A stretch of DNA of 64,000 nt from Halopseudomonas oceani (GTDB lineage: Bacteria; Pseudomonadota; Gammaproteobacteria; Pseudomonadales; Pseudomonadaceae). Position numbers and translations under genes: made by a program. Of this stretch, positions 44,899 through 54,220 are shown one piece after another. A model generated the notes under the pieces. It ran no database searches. It was not told where the DNA came from and saw only the letters and a list, made by a program, of their open reading frames with translations. Each line of letters begins with the position of its first letter. Position 1 is the first letter of the stretch. The stretch spans positions 1 to 64,000 of the forward strand of contig NZ_PPSK01000001.1 of the NCBI RefSeq assembly GCF_002903165.1, in the 5' to 3' direction.

Positions 44899-45486
44899 AT
44901 GAGCAAGACCATCGAGTTCTATTTTGACGTCGGCAGCCCGGCCAGCTATCTGGCCTGGAGCCAACTACCGGCGATTGCCGAGCGCACCGGCGCTAGCCTG
45001 GTCTACAAACCGATGCTGCTGGGCGGCGTGTTCATGGCCACCGGCAACAGCTCCCCGGCGACGGTGCCGGCCAAGGGCGCCTATTCGCGGATCGACATGC
45101 AGCGCTATGCCAACCGCTATGGCGTCACCCTGAACCAGAACCCCTTCTTCCCGATCAACACCCTGCAGCTGATGCGCGCGGTTACCGCTTATCAGGACAC
45201 ACCGAAGTTCGAGCCTCTGCTGACGGCGATCTTCAATGCCATGTGGATCAGCGAGCTGAACATGGGCGAACCCGCGGTCATCGGCAAGGTGCTGGTCGAG
45301 GCCGGGTTTGACCCGGAAGAGGTGATGGCCAAAGCCAGTGACCCGGCGGTCAAGGAGCAGCTCAAGCGCGCAACCGAAGAAGCCATCGGCCGCGGCATAT
45401 TCGGCGCACCGACCTGCTTTGTCGATGGCGAGATGTTCTTTGGCCAGGACCGCCTGGACTGGATCGAAGCAGCCGCGCGCAGCTGA
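44899..45486 (+). CDS. DsbA-family/2-hydroxychromene-2-carboxylate isomerase-like protein
   Basis: The 195-residue thioredoxin-fold protein starts MSKTIEFYFDVGSPASYLAW. The Ser of GSPASY sits where kappa-class glutathione transferases and hydroxychromene isomerases have their glutathione-contacting residue, and GAPTCFVDGEMFFGQDRL is the conserved C-terminal block. There is no CxxC, so it is not a disulfide oxidase. It likely uses glutathione on an aromatic or aldehyde compound made or reduced by the neighbouring SDR. Confidence 0.88.
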   Translation: MSKTIEFYFDVGSPASYLAWSQLPAIAERTGASLVYKPMLLGGVFMATGNSSPATVPAKGAYSRIDMQRYANRYGVTLNQNPFFPINTLQLMRAVTAYQDTPKFEPLLTAIFNAMWISELNMGEPAVIGKVLVEAGFDPEEVMAKASDPAVKEQLKRATEEAIGRGIFGAPTCFVDGEMFFGQDRLDWIEAAARS

Positions 45487-45493
45487 TCCGGCT

Positions 45494-45525
45494 GACCAGC
45501 GGCACCTTCGCCGGTGCCGTTGGTC
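45494..45525 (+). terminator. Hairpin after the SDR/isomerase pair
   Basis: GACCA and CGGCACC pair with GGTGCCG and TGGTC around a 6-base loop, just after the stop codon. There is no long T-run; putative terminator. Confidence 0.5.
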
Positions 45526-45660
45526 GGCTGCCGTCAAAACCCGCTTTGCAGCCAATTGACGGCCATCTCGGCGCGGCATACATTCGCGCCGATGAGCAGC
45601 GTTCTGGCGTCCTGCCCCTGCTCAGGGATTCCCTGTCCCTACCTTTGCGGATCTATCCAC

Positions 45661-46008
45661 ATGCTGTCCCTTGCCCTCAAGTGCGTCCTGGGTGCGCTCG
45701 CAGTGCTGCTGATTGCGCTGCTGGCGAAGACAAAGAGTTTCTACATTGCCGGCCTGGTGCCGCTGTTTCCGACCTTTGCGATCATTGCCCACTACATCGT
45801 CGGCAGCGAGCGGCTGGCCAGCGACCTGCGCAGCACCGCGATTTTCGGCCTGTGGTCGCTGCTGCCCTATGCGGCGTACCTGCTTTCGATTGTCGTGCTG
45901 AGCGAGCGCTTCACGCTGGCTGCCACCCTGACTCTGGGTGCACTGGCCTGGACACTGACGGCAGCCATGCTATTGACCGTCTGGACACGGGTTTACCCGA
46001 TTGCCTGA
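45661..46008 (+). CDS. glpM: GlpM family membrane protein
   Basis: The 115-residue protein has four hydrophobic helices: ALKCVLGALAVLLIALLAKT, then YIAGLVPLFPTFAIIAHYIVG, FGLWSLLPYAAYLLSIVVL and LGALAWTLTAAMLLTVW. It matches GlpM, a small inner-membrane protein linked to alginate production in P. aeruginosa but of unknown mechanism. The start ATG at 45661 opens MLSLALKC. It converges with dtd, 10 bases away. Confidence 0.82.
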   Translation: MLSLALKCVLGALAVLLIALLAKTKSFYIAGLVPLFPTFAIIAHYIVGSERLASDLRSTAIFGLWSLLPYAAYLLSIVVLSERFTLAATLTLGALAWTLTAAMLLTVWTRVYPIA

Positions 46009-46018
46009 ATACCGGCGC

Positions 46019-46456
46019 TCAAACCTCCAGCATGAAGGTTACCGGCCCGTCGTTGACTAGGTGAACCTGCATGTCGGCACCAAAGCGGCCGGTCGCAACC
46101 TGCGGGTGCCGTGCCTGCGCCTGAGCAACCAGATAGTTGAACAGCGCTTCAGCACGGTCAGGCGGCGCAGCGGTGGAGAAGCCGGGGCGGCGACCCTTGC
46201 GGGTGTCGGCGGCCAGGGTGAACTGTGATACCAGCAGCAGCCCGCCCTGCACGTCGGTCAGCGAGTCATTCATGCGACCGTCGGCATCGGTGAATACCCG
46301 GTATTCGAGCAGTCGCTTGAGCAGTTTGTCGGCGCTGGCCTCATCGTCCTGCGGTTCGATGCCAACCAGCACCAGCAGCCCCTGATCAATCGCCCCGACA
46401 ATCTCGCCGTCTACCTCGACCCGGGCCTGACGCACCCGTTGCAGCAATCCCTTCAT
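46019..46456 (-). CDS. dtd: D-aminoacyl-tRNA deacylase Dtd
   Basis: This 145-residue enzyme removes D-amino acids (and misattached glycine) from tRNA. It shows the starting [18 protein letters not shown], the SQFTLAAD motif and the ending [11 protein letters not shown], both part of the active site. It is co-directional with and downstream of the proline iminopeptidase gene, with one base between them. Confidence 0.95.
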   Translation of the reverse strand: MKGLLQRVRQARVEVDGEIVGAIDQGLLVLVGIEPQDDEASADKLLKRLLEYRVFTDADGRMNDSLTDVQGGLLLVSQFTLAADTRKGRRPGFSTAAPPDRAEALFNYLVAQAQARHPQVATGRFGADMQVHLVNDGPVTFMLEV

Positions 46457-46457
46457 A

Positions 46458-47429
46458 TCACTCGGCCTGCGGCGTCAGGTCGAGCAGGCGACGGGCCATA
46501 TCACCGGTAGCACGCACCAGCGCGTCGGCTATGCCCGGCTCGGAGGCGGCGTGGCCGGCATCGCGAATGATGTTCAGCTCACTGCCCGGCCAGCGCTGAT
46601 GCAGCGCGTGGGCGTTATCCAGCGGGCAGACCATGTCGTAGCGGCCATGCACGATGATGCCCGGGATATGGGCAACCCGGTCCATGTTGTCGAGCAGTTG
46701 GTTGGGGGCAAGGAAGGTTTTGTTGGCGAAGTAGTGACACTCGATACGGGCAATCGCATAGGCGCGACGGGCGTCGCTGAAGCGCTCGATCACCTGCGGG
46801 CTGGGCCTGAGCGTGGCGCAGCGCCCCTCCCACACCGACCACGCCTTGGCCGCGTGCATGCGACAGATCTCGTCGTCACCCGTCAGCCGACGGTAGTAGG
46901 CGGCCACCATATCGGCGCGCTCTTCCTCAGGAATCAGGCTCAGATAGTCTTCCCAGTAATCGGGGAACACATGGCTGGCGCCCTCCTGATAGAACCAGTG
47001 GATATCCTGCTCGCGGCACAAGAAGATGCCGCGCAACACCATGCCCATGACCCGGTCAGGGTGCGCCTGGGCGTAGGCCAGCGCCAGCGTCGAGCCCCAG
47101 GAGCCACCGAACAGCACCCACTTGTCGATGCCCAGGTGCTCGCGCAGGGTTTCCATGTCGGCGATCAGATCGGCGGTGGTATTGTTGTCGAGACTACCGT
47201 GCGGCGTGGAGCGGCCACAGCCACGTTGGTCAAAGGTAACGATGCGATAGACGGACGGGTCGAAGAAGCGGCGGCTTAACGCATCACATCCGGCCCCTGG
47301 GCCGCCATGGATGAATACCACCGGCAGGCCATCAGGCTGCCCGCTTTCATCGGCATAAAGTACATGGGGAGGAGTGACCGCCAGTTCGTGGCGGGCGTAG
47401 GGTTTGATCTCCGGATACAACAGCTGCAT
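46458..47429 (-). CDS. pip: Proline iminopeptidase
   Basis: The 323-residue alpha/beta hydrolase cuts N-terminal proline from peptides. It has the oxyanion segment [12 protein letters not shown], the nucleophile Ser in [13 protein letters not shown] near residue 110, [12 protein letters not shown] with the acid and DAGHAASEP with the histidine. [11 protein letters not shown] is a signature of the family. The pip-dtd pair is common in Pseudomonas. Confidence 0.95.
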   Translation of the reverse strand: MQLLYPEIKPYARHELAVTPPHVLYADESGQPDGLPVVFIHGGPGAGCDALSRRFFDPSVYRIVTFDQRGCGRSTPHGSLDNNTTADLIADMETLREHLGIDKWVLFGGSWGSTLALAYAQAHPDRVMGMVLRGIFLCREQDIHWFYQEGASHVFPDYWEDYLSLIPEEERADMVAAYYRRLTGDDEICRMHAAKAWSVWEGRCATLRPSPQVIERFSDARRAYAIARIECHYFANKTFLAPNQLLDNMDRVAHIPGIIVHGRYDMVCPLDNAHALHQRWPGSELNIIRDAGHAASEPGIADALVRATGDMARRLLDLTPQAE

Positions 47430-47514
47430 GATGGCTCCCTGAACCGGCGCGAATGCGCCGTGCTCCTTACGTTGGAAGCCCCAACATTACTGACCCGCGA
47501 GGCTGCTGTCACCT

Positions 47515-47943
47515 ATGCGTTTTCTGCTTGCCGCCCTCCTTGCGCTGAGCCTCCTCGGCTGCGGTGCCTCCAGCCCTGACGAACGCCTGAACCAGGCCAT
47601 CGACCAGCTACAGAGTGGGATCGAAGAGCGTGACCGCGGTGCCGTCCTTGACCTGCTGCACCCCGAGTTCATCGCCCAGAGTCAGTACGACCAGGACTGG
47701 GCCGACCGCACCTTGCGGCTGATGTTCTTGCGCAATCAGCGCATCAACGTGCTGGTCACCCAGCAGCGCACCGAGATCGACCCGGGCTACGAACAACGTG
47801 CCGAAAGCGAGGCCCGCGTCACCCTGACCGGGGCTGAGCGGCTGATCCCCAACAGTGCCGGCCAGTACGATATTCGTCTGCTCTGGGAGGATGTCGACGG
47901 CCGCTGGCTACTGCGCGACATCAACTGGCAACCGGTACGCTGA
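47515..47943 (+). CDS. Lipoprotein with an NTF2-like domain
   Basis: This 142-residue protein has a lipoprotein signal MRFLLAALLALSLLGC (Cys16), then a helix (ERLNQAIDQLQSGIEERDRGAVLDLL) and beta strands ending in LLWEDVDGRWLLRDINWQ. This cone-like alpha+beta pattern matches NTF2/SnoaL-like domains. It begins 85 bases after the divergent pip gene and is followed one base later by the DUF2891 gene, so they share a transcript. Function unknown. Confidence 0.75.
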   Translation: MRFLLAALLALSLLGCGASSPDERLNQAIDQLQSGIEERDRGAVLDLLHPEFIAQSQYDQDWADRTLRLMFLRNQRINVLVTQQRTEIDPGYEQRAESEARVTLTGAERLIPNSAGQYDIRLLWEDVDGRWLLRDINWQPVR

Positions 47944-47944
47944 G

Positions 47945-48937
47945 ATGTCAGCCGGGCCGGACCACGCTGCTCTGGCACGTATCGCCCTTGGTCATATCAC
48001 CCGGGTCTATCCGCACAGCGGCCCACAGTGGCTGAACCGTGCAGCCGACTGGCAACCGCCCGAGCAGGCCCATCCGCTGTTCTGCGGCAGCTACGACTGG
48101 CATTCCTGCGTACACAGCCACTGGCTGTTGGTGAGGGTGCTGAACTGTGCTCCCGAGCTACCCGAAGCCGCCGCCATTCGCCAGCGTCTTGAACAGATCA
48201 CTGACGACGCAGTCACCGCCGAAATAGCCACCTTCGAGCGTCAGGGTGCGAGCTTTGAGCGTCCCTACGGCTGGGCTTGGCTGCTGATGCTGCAGGCCGA
48301 ACTGCTGCGCAGCAGCGAGCCGCTGGCAAGGCGTGCCGCAGTAACACTGCAGCCGCTGGCAGCCCTGCTAGCTGAACGCTTGCAGGATTACCTGCCACGC
48401 CTGCCCTATCCAATCCGCAGTGGCCAGCACAACAACACCGCCTTCGCCCTGCTGCTCTGTCTCGAATACGCCAGAACGGCGCAGGACCAGCAACTGGAGC
48501 GCCTGCTGCGCGAGCGCAGCCTGGCGTGGTTTGCCAACGACAGCGACTGCCCGGCCTGGGGCGAGCCGAGTGGCGAGGACTTTCTCTCACCCACACTGCA
48601 GCAGGCAGTACTGATGCAACAGGTAATGGGCGGAAGCGCTTTTGCCACCTGGCTGGATGCCTTTCTGCCAGAGCTGGCCGCACAGCAGCCGGCCACCCTG
48701 TTCCGGCCGGTTAACGTCAGTGAACGCAGCGACGGCAAGCTCGCCCATCTCGACGGCCTCAACCTCAGCCGCGCCTGGTGCTGGTTTCGGCTATCAGCCA
48801 CACGGCCCGCACTGCTGGCCGTGGCCAAAGCCCATCTCACCGCAGCGCTCGGCCACCTTGAGGACGACTACATGGGCAGCCACTGGCTCGCTACCTTCGC
48901 CCTGCTGGCGCAGCAGGCGGCCAGTGAACACGCGTGA
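47945..48937 (+). CDS. DUF2891 family protein
   Basis: The 330-residue protein opens with a block typical of DUF2891: ITRVYPHSGPQWLNRA and FCGSYDWHSCVHSHW, near residues 15-60. GSYDWHSCVHSHW is rich in His, Asp and Cys and could bind metal. Helical repeats follow, reminiscent of alpha/alpha toroids, with HNNTAFALLLCLEYAR near the middle. The ATG directly follows the lipoprotein stop. No biochemical function is established. Confidence 0.86.
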   Translation: MSAGPDHAALARIALGHITRVYPHSGPQWLNRAADWQPPEQAHPLFCGSYDWHSCVHSHWLLVRVLNCAPELPEAAAIRQRLEQITDDAVTAEIATFERQGASFERPYGWAWLLMLQAELLRSSEPLARRAAVTLQPLAALLAERLQDYLPRLPYPIRSGQHNNTAFALLLCLEYARTAQDQQLERLLRERSLAWFANDSDCPAWGEPSGEDFLSPTLQQAVLMQQVMGGSAFATWLDAFLPELAAQQPATLFRPVNVSERSDGKLAHLDGLNLSRAWCWFRLSATRPALLAVAKAHLTAALGHLEDDYMGSHWLATFALLAQQAASEHA

Positions 48938-48946
48938 CGCAAACGC

Positions 48947-50593
48947 TCAGCGCAGCTTGGTCTCCCGCAGCTTGAGCATGTAGTCCGGCGGCGCAAAGCT
49001 GTCGGCGCGCGCCTGGGCCCAGTACTTTTTGAACAGGTGCAGTTCTGCACGGCCATCCAACAGCACGCCCGGTTCAAGAAACTCGAACAACTCGCTGTAC
49101 GACCGCACCTCGTACCGCGACACCCGCCGAATCACATGTTCAGGGCCTAACTCGCTCGGATGTTTCAGCCCGGCCGCCTCCAGCATATGCGCCAGCGCCA
49201 GCACGGTATTGCGGTGGAAGTGGTATACCCGTTCGCTCTTGTCCGCCACGTCCAGCCGGGCGCTGCGGCTCGGGTCCTGGGTGGCAACACCGCTGGGACA
49301 CTTGCCGCTGTGGCAGCTCAGGCTCTGGATGCAGCCCAGGGCAAACATGTAGCCACGAGCGGCATTGCACCAGTCGGCACCGATCGCCAGGGTACGGGCA
49401 ATGTTGAAGGCCGAGGTGATCTTGCCCGCCGCGCCGAGGTGGATCTTTTCCCGCAGATTGGCGCCCACCAGCGTGTTATGTACCAGCAACAGGCCGTCGG
49501 TCATCGGCGTTCCGAGGCGGTTGATGAACTCCAGCGGCGCAGCACCAGTGCCACCCTCACCGCCATCCACCACGATGAAGTCGGGATGCTCACCCGTCTC
49601 CAGCATCGCCTTGACGATGCCGAACCACTCCCACGGATGCCCGATTGCCAGCTTGAAGCCAACGGGCTTGCCGCCCGACAGTTCACGCAGTCTGGCAATA
49701 AACGCCATCAGTTCCAGTGGGGTATGAAACGCCGAGTGAGCCGCAGGCGACACCACATCCTGCCCCTCCGGCACGCCGCGGGCTTCAGCAATCTCGGCGG
49801 AGACCTTGGCCCCCGGCAGAATACCGCCGTGCCCCGGCTTGGCGCCCTGTGACAGCTTGATCTCGATCATTTTCACCTGTGGCAGCCGGGCGTTGCGCTC
49901 GAACAGCTCGGCATCAAAGCCGCCATCCGGCGTGCGACAGCCGAAGTAGCCCGAGGCGATTTCCCAGACCAGATCACCGCCGGGGCGCAGGTGGTAGCGC
50001 GAGATCGAACCCTCGCCGGTGTCGTGGTAGAAACCGCCCTTCTTGGCTCCGGTATTGAGCGCCAGAATCGCGTTGGCCGACAACGAGCCAAAGCTCATCG
50101 CCGAGATGTTGAATACGCTGACATCATAGGGCTGGGTAGTTTTCGGATGGCTGCCAACCCGCACCCGAAAGTTGCTGTCCGCGATGTGCACCGGCGCCAA
50201 CGAGTGGTTCAGCCACTCATAGCCCTCTTCGTTCATTGGCATCAGCGAACCAAACGGTTTCTTGTCGAGTACGTTCTTAGCGCGCTGGTAGATCACGTTG
50301 CGCTGCTCGCGCGAAAACGGCAGCTCATCGGTGTCGGATTGAATGAAATACTGCCGCAGCTCTGGCCCGATCGACTCCAGCAGATAGCGCAGGTGCGCCA
50401 ATACCGGATAGTTGCGGCTGATCGTCCGGCGCCGTTGAGTCACGTCCCAGAGCCCCAGCAGCGCCAGCGCCAGCAAGGGCACAGCGAGCACCCACCAGAG
50501 TGGCGATAACGCAGTCAGCGCCAGGCTGATCAACGCGCCCAGCACGCACAGCAGCCAGGTCAGATAACGGGTGGGAATCGCGGTCGGTTGCAT
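48947..50593 (-). CDS. FMN-binding glutamate-synthase-family protein
   Basis: This 548-residue protein has two N-terminal membrane helices (LLCVLGALISLALTALSPLWWVLAVPLLALALL) and then the GltB-type FMN barrel: QGAKPGHGGILPGAKVSAE, VVDGGEGGTGAAPLEF and the 3Fe-4S cluster site CIQSLSCHSGKC (C-x5-C-x4-C). It lacks the glutaminase domain, so it is not a complete glutamate synthase. Relatives are called ferredoxin-type GltS-like or archaeal-type. Physiological substrate unknown; membrane anchoring suggests respiratory electron transfer. Confidence 0.88.
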   Translation of the reverse strand: MQPTAIPTRYLTWLLCVLGALISLALTALSPLWWVLAVPLLALALLGLWDVTQRRRTISRNYPVLAHLRYLLESIGPELRQYFIQSDTDELPFSREQRNVIYQRAKNVLDKKPFGSLMPMNEEGYEWLNHSLAPVHIADSNFRVRVGSHPKTTQPYDVSVFNISAMSFGSLSANAILALNTGAKKGGFYHDTGEGSISRYHLRPGGDLVWEIASGYFGCRTPDGGFDAELFERNARLPQVKMIEIKLSQGAKPGHGGILPGAKVSAEIAEARGVPEGQDVVSPAAHSAFHTPLELMAFIARLRELSGGKPVGFKLAIGHPWEWFGIVKAMLETGEHPDFIVVDGGEGGTGAAPLEFINRLGTPMTDGLLLVHNTLVGANLREKIHLGAAGKITSAFNIARTLAIGADWCNAARGYMFALGCIQSLSCHSGKCPSGVATQDPSRSARLDVADKSERVYHFHRNTVLALAHMLEAAGLKHPSELGPEHVIRRVSRYEVRSYSELFEFLEPGVLLDGRAELHLFKKYWAQARADSFAPPDYMLKLRETKLR

Positions 50594-50661
50594 TCAGTGG
50601 TCCTTGTCAGCGGGGCATCAAGCCAGAGGATTGATAACATATCCGCTCCGGCACTGCACGG

Positions 50662-51816
50662 TCAGCGCGCCGACACGGCCACCTGATCAGCAATACAGGG
50701 CGAGACAAACAGCTCGCCACGCCAGGCACCGCGCAGGGTCGCAGCCATCACTACTAGCCAGAGCAGCGCCAACAGGCAGACCAACCCGGTTCCAAGGTGC
50801 GAGAAAAAGGCCAGTTGCAGCGTTTGCCCCAGAGTCAGCGTCGCCAGGGCATACACCCCGAGCGGAAAGGTAAAGGCCCACCAACCCAGGTTAAACGGCA
50901 TGCCCTCACGCAGATAACGGCAAATGATCAGCAGCGCCAGCAGCAGCCACCATAAACCCAGCCCCCAGAGCAACAACCCGCCGACTACCCCAAGGCCGTG
51001 CGCGACCACACCGACGCTGGAAAGGCCTTGGGCGGCAAAGACCTCTGTTGCTGCCTGACCCAGCAGCAACAGCCCGAGCGCACCAGTCCCCAAGGGCCCC
51101 AGTGCCAGCAAGCTGGACGCCGCCATATTGCGGTGCGGCAACTTGTGGACCGCCATGCGCAGCAACAGGATCACCAGAATGCTCAGCGCGACCGGTACCG
51201 AGCAGGCCCAGAGCACATAGCTGGTCACCAGCACGGCATAGGCCTGCTCCGCTGCCAGCCAGGGAATCAGTACCCCACCACTCGCAGCAGCGACCTCAGC
51301 GGCCACCACTGGCAGCAGCCATACCGCGGTCATCTGGTCGATACTGTGCTCCTGACGGGTGAACATCAGATAGGGGATGCCGACACCGCAGGCCAGCGCC
51401 AACGCCACATCCAGCCACCACAGAGGCAATGCCAGCGTCATCGCGGCCTCGCCCCAGAGGGCGACCCCATGACTCGGCAGGCCATTGATCAGGGTGGCCA
51501 GCCCCATCGGAATGGTACCAATAAACATCGATACGGTAGCGTGGCCGAAGATGCGTCGCGCCTCATTGAAAAACAGCAGCCAACGGGCGGCATACAGCCC
51601 GATGAACAGCGTAAAAAGCAGCAGGTTCAGCAGCCACAGCGCCTGCCCCAGCAATGCCGCGCCCGGCAACGCAAGGTGCGGCAGCGCAGCCGACAGAATG
51701 CCAGTGCCCATGGTGACGGCGAACCAGTTAGGGGTGAACTGCCGAACGACCTCCCGTGGGTGGCTCAACTGCCCTAGCGGGCGGCAGCAGGCAGTGTTGA
51801 ATGGCATACGGGGCAT
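50662..51816 (-). CDS. TDT family (TehA/SLAC1-like) transporter
   Basis: The 384-residue membrane protein has about ten hydrophobic helices. FTPNWFAVTMGTGILSAALP near the N terminus is the conserved first-helix signature of the tellurite-resistance/dicarboxylate (TDT) family, which includes TehA, Mae1, SLAC1 channels and sulfite exporters. The conserved pore Phe region lies in the middle. The transported anion cannot be decided. It lies upstream of and co-directional with the GltS-like gene and is divergent from an AraC regulator. Confidence 0.88.
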   Translation of the reverse strand: MPRMPFNTACCRPLGQLSHPREVVRQFTPNWFAVTMGTGILSAALPHLALPGAALLGQALWLLNLLLFTLFIGLYAARWLLFFNEARRIFGHATVSMFIGTIPMGLATLINGLPSHGVALWGEAAMTLALPLWWLDVALALACGVGIPYLMFTRQEHSIDQMTAVWLLPVVAAEVAAASGGVLIPWLAAEQAYAVLVTSYVLWACSVPVALSILVILLLRMAVHKLPHRNMAASSLLALGPLGTGALGLLLLGQAATEVFAAQGLSSVGVVAHGLGVVGGLLLWGLGLWWLLLALLIICRYLREGMPFNLGWWAFTFPLGVYALATLTLGQTLQLAFFSHLGTGLVCLLALLWLVVMAATLRGAWRGELFVSPCIADQVAVSAR

Positions 51817-51973
51817 GGCGGCACTCCAGCGGTAAATTCCATTTCATTCTACCGACCTTAAATATCGATATAAGCGCATAATTCCTGTTTCGCTTATCGG
51901 TTTTACCGAACACCAAGAATGACTGGCACTCTTTGTGCTTCACTGGCAACAGGCACCACACGAGCGCAGTCAC

Positions 51974-53035
51974 ATGATTCGATCCGATACCGCCTGCCAG
52001 GCACCCGACCGCAGATTGATCAGTCTGCAGAGCACCTGCCTGATCGCCAACTGGCTGGAGGAGCACAATCTGCCTGTTGAACCGGTCCTGGCGGGTTCCG
52101 GACTTAGCTCAGCGGACCTGCAAACCCCGGCTCTGCTGATCACCCCAGAGCAGGAGCAGCAGGTATTCGCCAACACGGTAGCGCTGACCGGCGACCCGCT
52201 GATCGGCCTCAAGCTCGGTCAGCGCATGCGGGTATCGGCCTATGGCCAACTGGGCTATGCGATGCTGTCGGCACCAACGCTGCTCGATGCCTTGCAGGTC
52301 ATGCTGGCCTTTCCGGTGTTACTCGGCAGTTACTTCCGGCTGCAACTGGAGACCCTCCCGGATGGTCAGCTGGCGCTGCGCGCCGACCACTATCACGAGT
52401 CGCCGGCGCTGCGGCTGTTCAACGTCGAACTCTGCCTGTCCTCCATCAAGGCGATGCTGGATGATGCGCTGGGCGGCCAACTTATGATCAGCGCGGTACA
52501 CCTGAGCGGCAGTCCACCCGACCACAGTGACCAGTACCGGGACTACATGGGCGACTGTCCTCTGCTTTGCGACCAGGACGCCGAGCGCCTGGTGTTCGCA
52601 GCAGGCACGCTAAATGCTCCGTTGCCGCTGGCTGAACCGGTCACCCACTTCGAGGCCAAGCGCCACTGTCAGACGGTACAGGACAGCTTCTGCCCCGAGC
52701 CGTCGCCGCTGGTCAGCCAGCTGCGCGCGCAGCTGGAGCAACAGCTGGAAGCGCCACCCACCCTTGAGCAACTGGCCAACCAGCTGCACTGCACCACACG
52801 CACCCTGCGGCGCCACCTGCAACGTGCCGGCTGTGGCTATCAGCAACTACTCGATCGGCTGCGCTTCCAGCGGGCCAAGCTGCTGCTTAATCGCGAGCAA
52901 CTGCCGATCTACGCCATCGCCGAACAGCTCGGCTTCAGCGAGACGGCCAGCTTCCGTCACGCATTCCAGCGCTGGTCCGGCACCACGCCACGCGCCTGGC
53001 GGCAGAGCCAGCAGCCACCGCACAGCGCATTCTGA
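51974..53035 (+). CDS. AraC-family regulator with an arabinose-binding-like N domain (OruR-like)
   Basis: This 353-residue protein has an N-terminal domain of the PF12625 type (about residues 20-205: TALTGDPLIGLKLGQRM, AYGQLGYAMLSAPTLLDAL), and a C-terminal AraC pair of helix-turn-helices (LEQLANQLHCTTRTLRRHLQ, then YAIAEQLGFSETASFRHAFQRWSG). Relatives such as OruR respond to small metabolites. It is divergent from the TDT transporter and lies 132 bases before the polyamine pair, so either could be its target. Confidence 0.9.
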   Translation: MIRSDTACQAPDRRLISLQSTCLIANWLEEHNLPVEPVLAGSGLSSADLQTPALLITPEQEQQVFANTVALTGDPLIGLKLGQRMRVSAYGQLGYAMLSAPTLLDALQVMLAFPVLLGSYFRLQLETLPDGQLALRADHYHESPALRLFNVELCLSSIKAMLDDALGGQLMISAVHLSGSPPDHSDQYRDYMGDCPLLCDQDAERLVFAAGTLNAPLPLAEPVTHFEAKRHCQTVQDSFCPEPSPLVSQLRAQLEQQLEAPPTLEQLANQLHCTTRTLRRHLQRAGCGYQQLLDRLRFQRAKLLLNREQLPIYAIAEQLGFSETASFRHAFQRWSGTTPRAWRQSQQPPHSAF

Positions 53036-53167
53036 CCCGAAGAAGCGGTCTTTCCCGGTCAAAGCACTGTCCGTTTCGGTCCCTTTTCTGTCCCTCTGCA
53101 GCATTTCCCGCGGCCCTGCTGAGCGCCATGATCAATGGCAACCCAGCCACTCGCCACAGGATTTACC

Positions 53168-54220
53168 ATGCAGACGTTCTACAGCGACGATCACCGCCTG
53201 CACCACGCCAACGCCGAACTCAACGAGGGTCAGCTCATGCCCTGCTTCGAGAAGCCTTCGCGCGCCGATATGGTGCTGGAACAGGTGAAACGAACCGGTT
53301 TGGGGCCAATCAGCGAACCGCAGGACTTTGGACTGGCGCCGATCAAGCGGGTACACAGCCCGGATTTTGTCGACTTTATCCAAAGCGCCTGGCAACGCTG
53401 GAGCGCATTGGGCCGCAGCCACGACATGCTGCCGCTGGCCTGGCCGCTGCGGCGCATGCCGCCGCGCTGCCCGGATGACATCGACGGTCAGCTCGGCTAT
53501 TACAGTTTTGACGTTGGAGCGCCACTGACCGCCGGCAGCTGGCAAGCGATCTACAGCAGCGCCCAGGTAGCGCTCAGCGCTCAAGCCCAGCTGTGTGCCG
53601 GTGCACGCAGTGTCTTCGCCCTGTGTCGTCCGCCGGGGCACCATGCCGGCATCGACTACATGGGCGGCTACTGCTACTTCAACAACGCCGCCATCGCCGC
53701 CCAGGCGATGCTCGATCAGGGCGCCCGCAAGGTCGCTATCCTCGACGTCGACTTCCATCACGGCAACGGCACCCAGGACATCTTCTACCAGCGCCCGGAC
53801 GTGCTGTTCACCTCGATCCACGGCGACCCGCGCAACGAATATCCCTGCTTCGCCGGCTACGCCGATGAACGCGGCGAAGGCACCGGCCTTGGCTACAACT
53901 ACAACTACCCGCTGCCCGCCGGCAGCGACTGGAATGTCTGGTCGCAGGCCCTGCGCGACGCACTGCGGCAGATCGCGGGATTCGGTGCGGATTATCTGAT
54001 CGTCTCGCTCGGCGTGGATACCTACCTGGCCGATCCGATCTCCAGCTTCAAACTCGACAGCCCCGACTACCTGAAGATGGGCGAACTCATCGCTAGTCTC
54101 GGGCTGCCGACGCTCTTTGTCATGGAAGGCGGCTACGCCGTGGAAGAAATCGGCATCAACGCCGTCAACGTCCTTACTGCTTTTGACGCAACCGTCACGA
54201 CTCAAGGAGAAGCACAATGA
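53168..54220 (+). CDS. aphA: Acetylpolyamine amidohydrolase (histone-deacetylase family)
   Basis: The 350-residue zinc hydrolase shares the deacetylase fold. It has RPPGHHAGIDYMGGYCYFNNAA with the paired catalytic histidines, VAILDVDFHHGNGTQDIFY with zinc-binding Asp and His, and IVSLGVDTYLADPISSF with the third zinc ligand. In P. aeruginosa AphA deacetylates acetylputrescine and acetylcadaverine for use as carbon and nitrogen. Its stop overlaps the start of the polyamine-binding protein, an arrangement also known there. Confidence 0.9.
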   Translation: MQTFYSDDHRLHHANAELNEGQLMPCFEKPSRADMVLEQVKRTGLGPISEPQDFGLAPIKRVHSPDFVDFIQSAWQRWSALGRSHDMLPLAWPLRRMPPRCPDDIDGQLGYYSFDVGAPLTAGSWQAIYSSAQVALSAQAQLCAGARSVFALCRPPGHHAGIDYMGGYCYFNNAAIAAQAMLDQGARKVAILDVDFHHGNGTQDIFYQRPDVLFTSIHGDPRNEYPCFAGYADERGEGTGLGYNYNYPLPAGSDWNVWSQALRDALRQIAGFGADYLIVSLGVDTYLADPISSFKLDSPDYLKMGELIASLGLPTLFVMEGGYAVEEIGINAVNVLTAFDATVTTQGEAQ

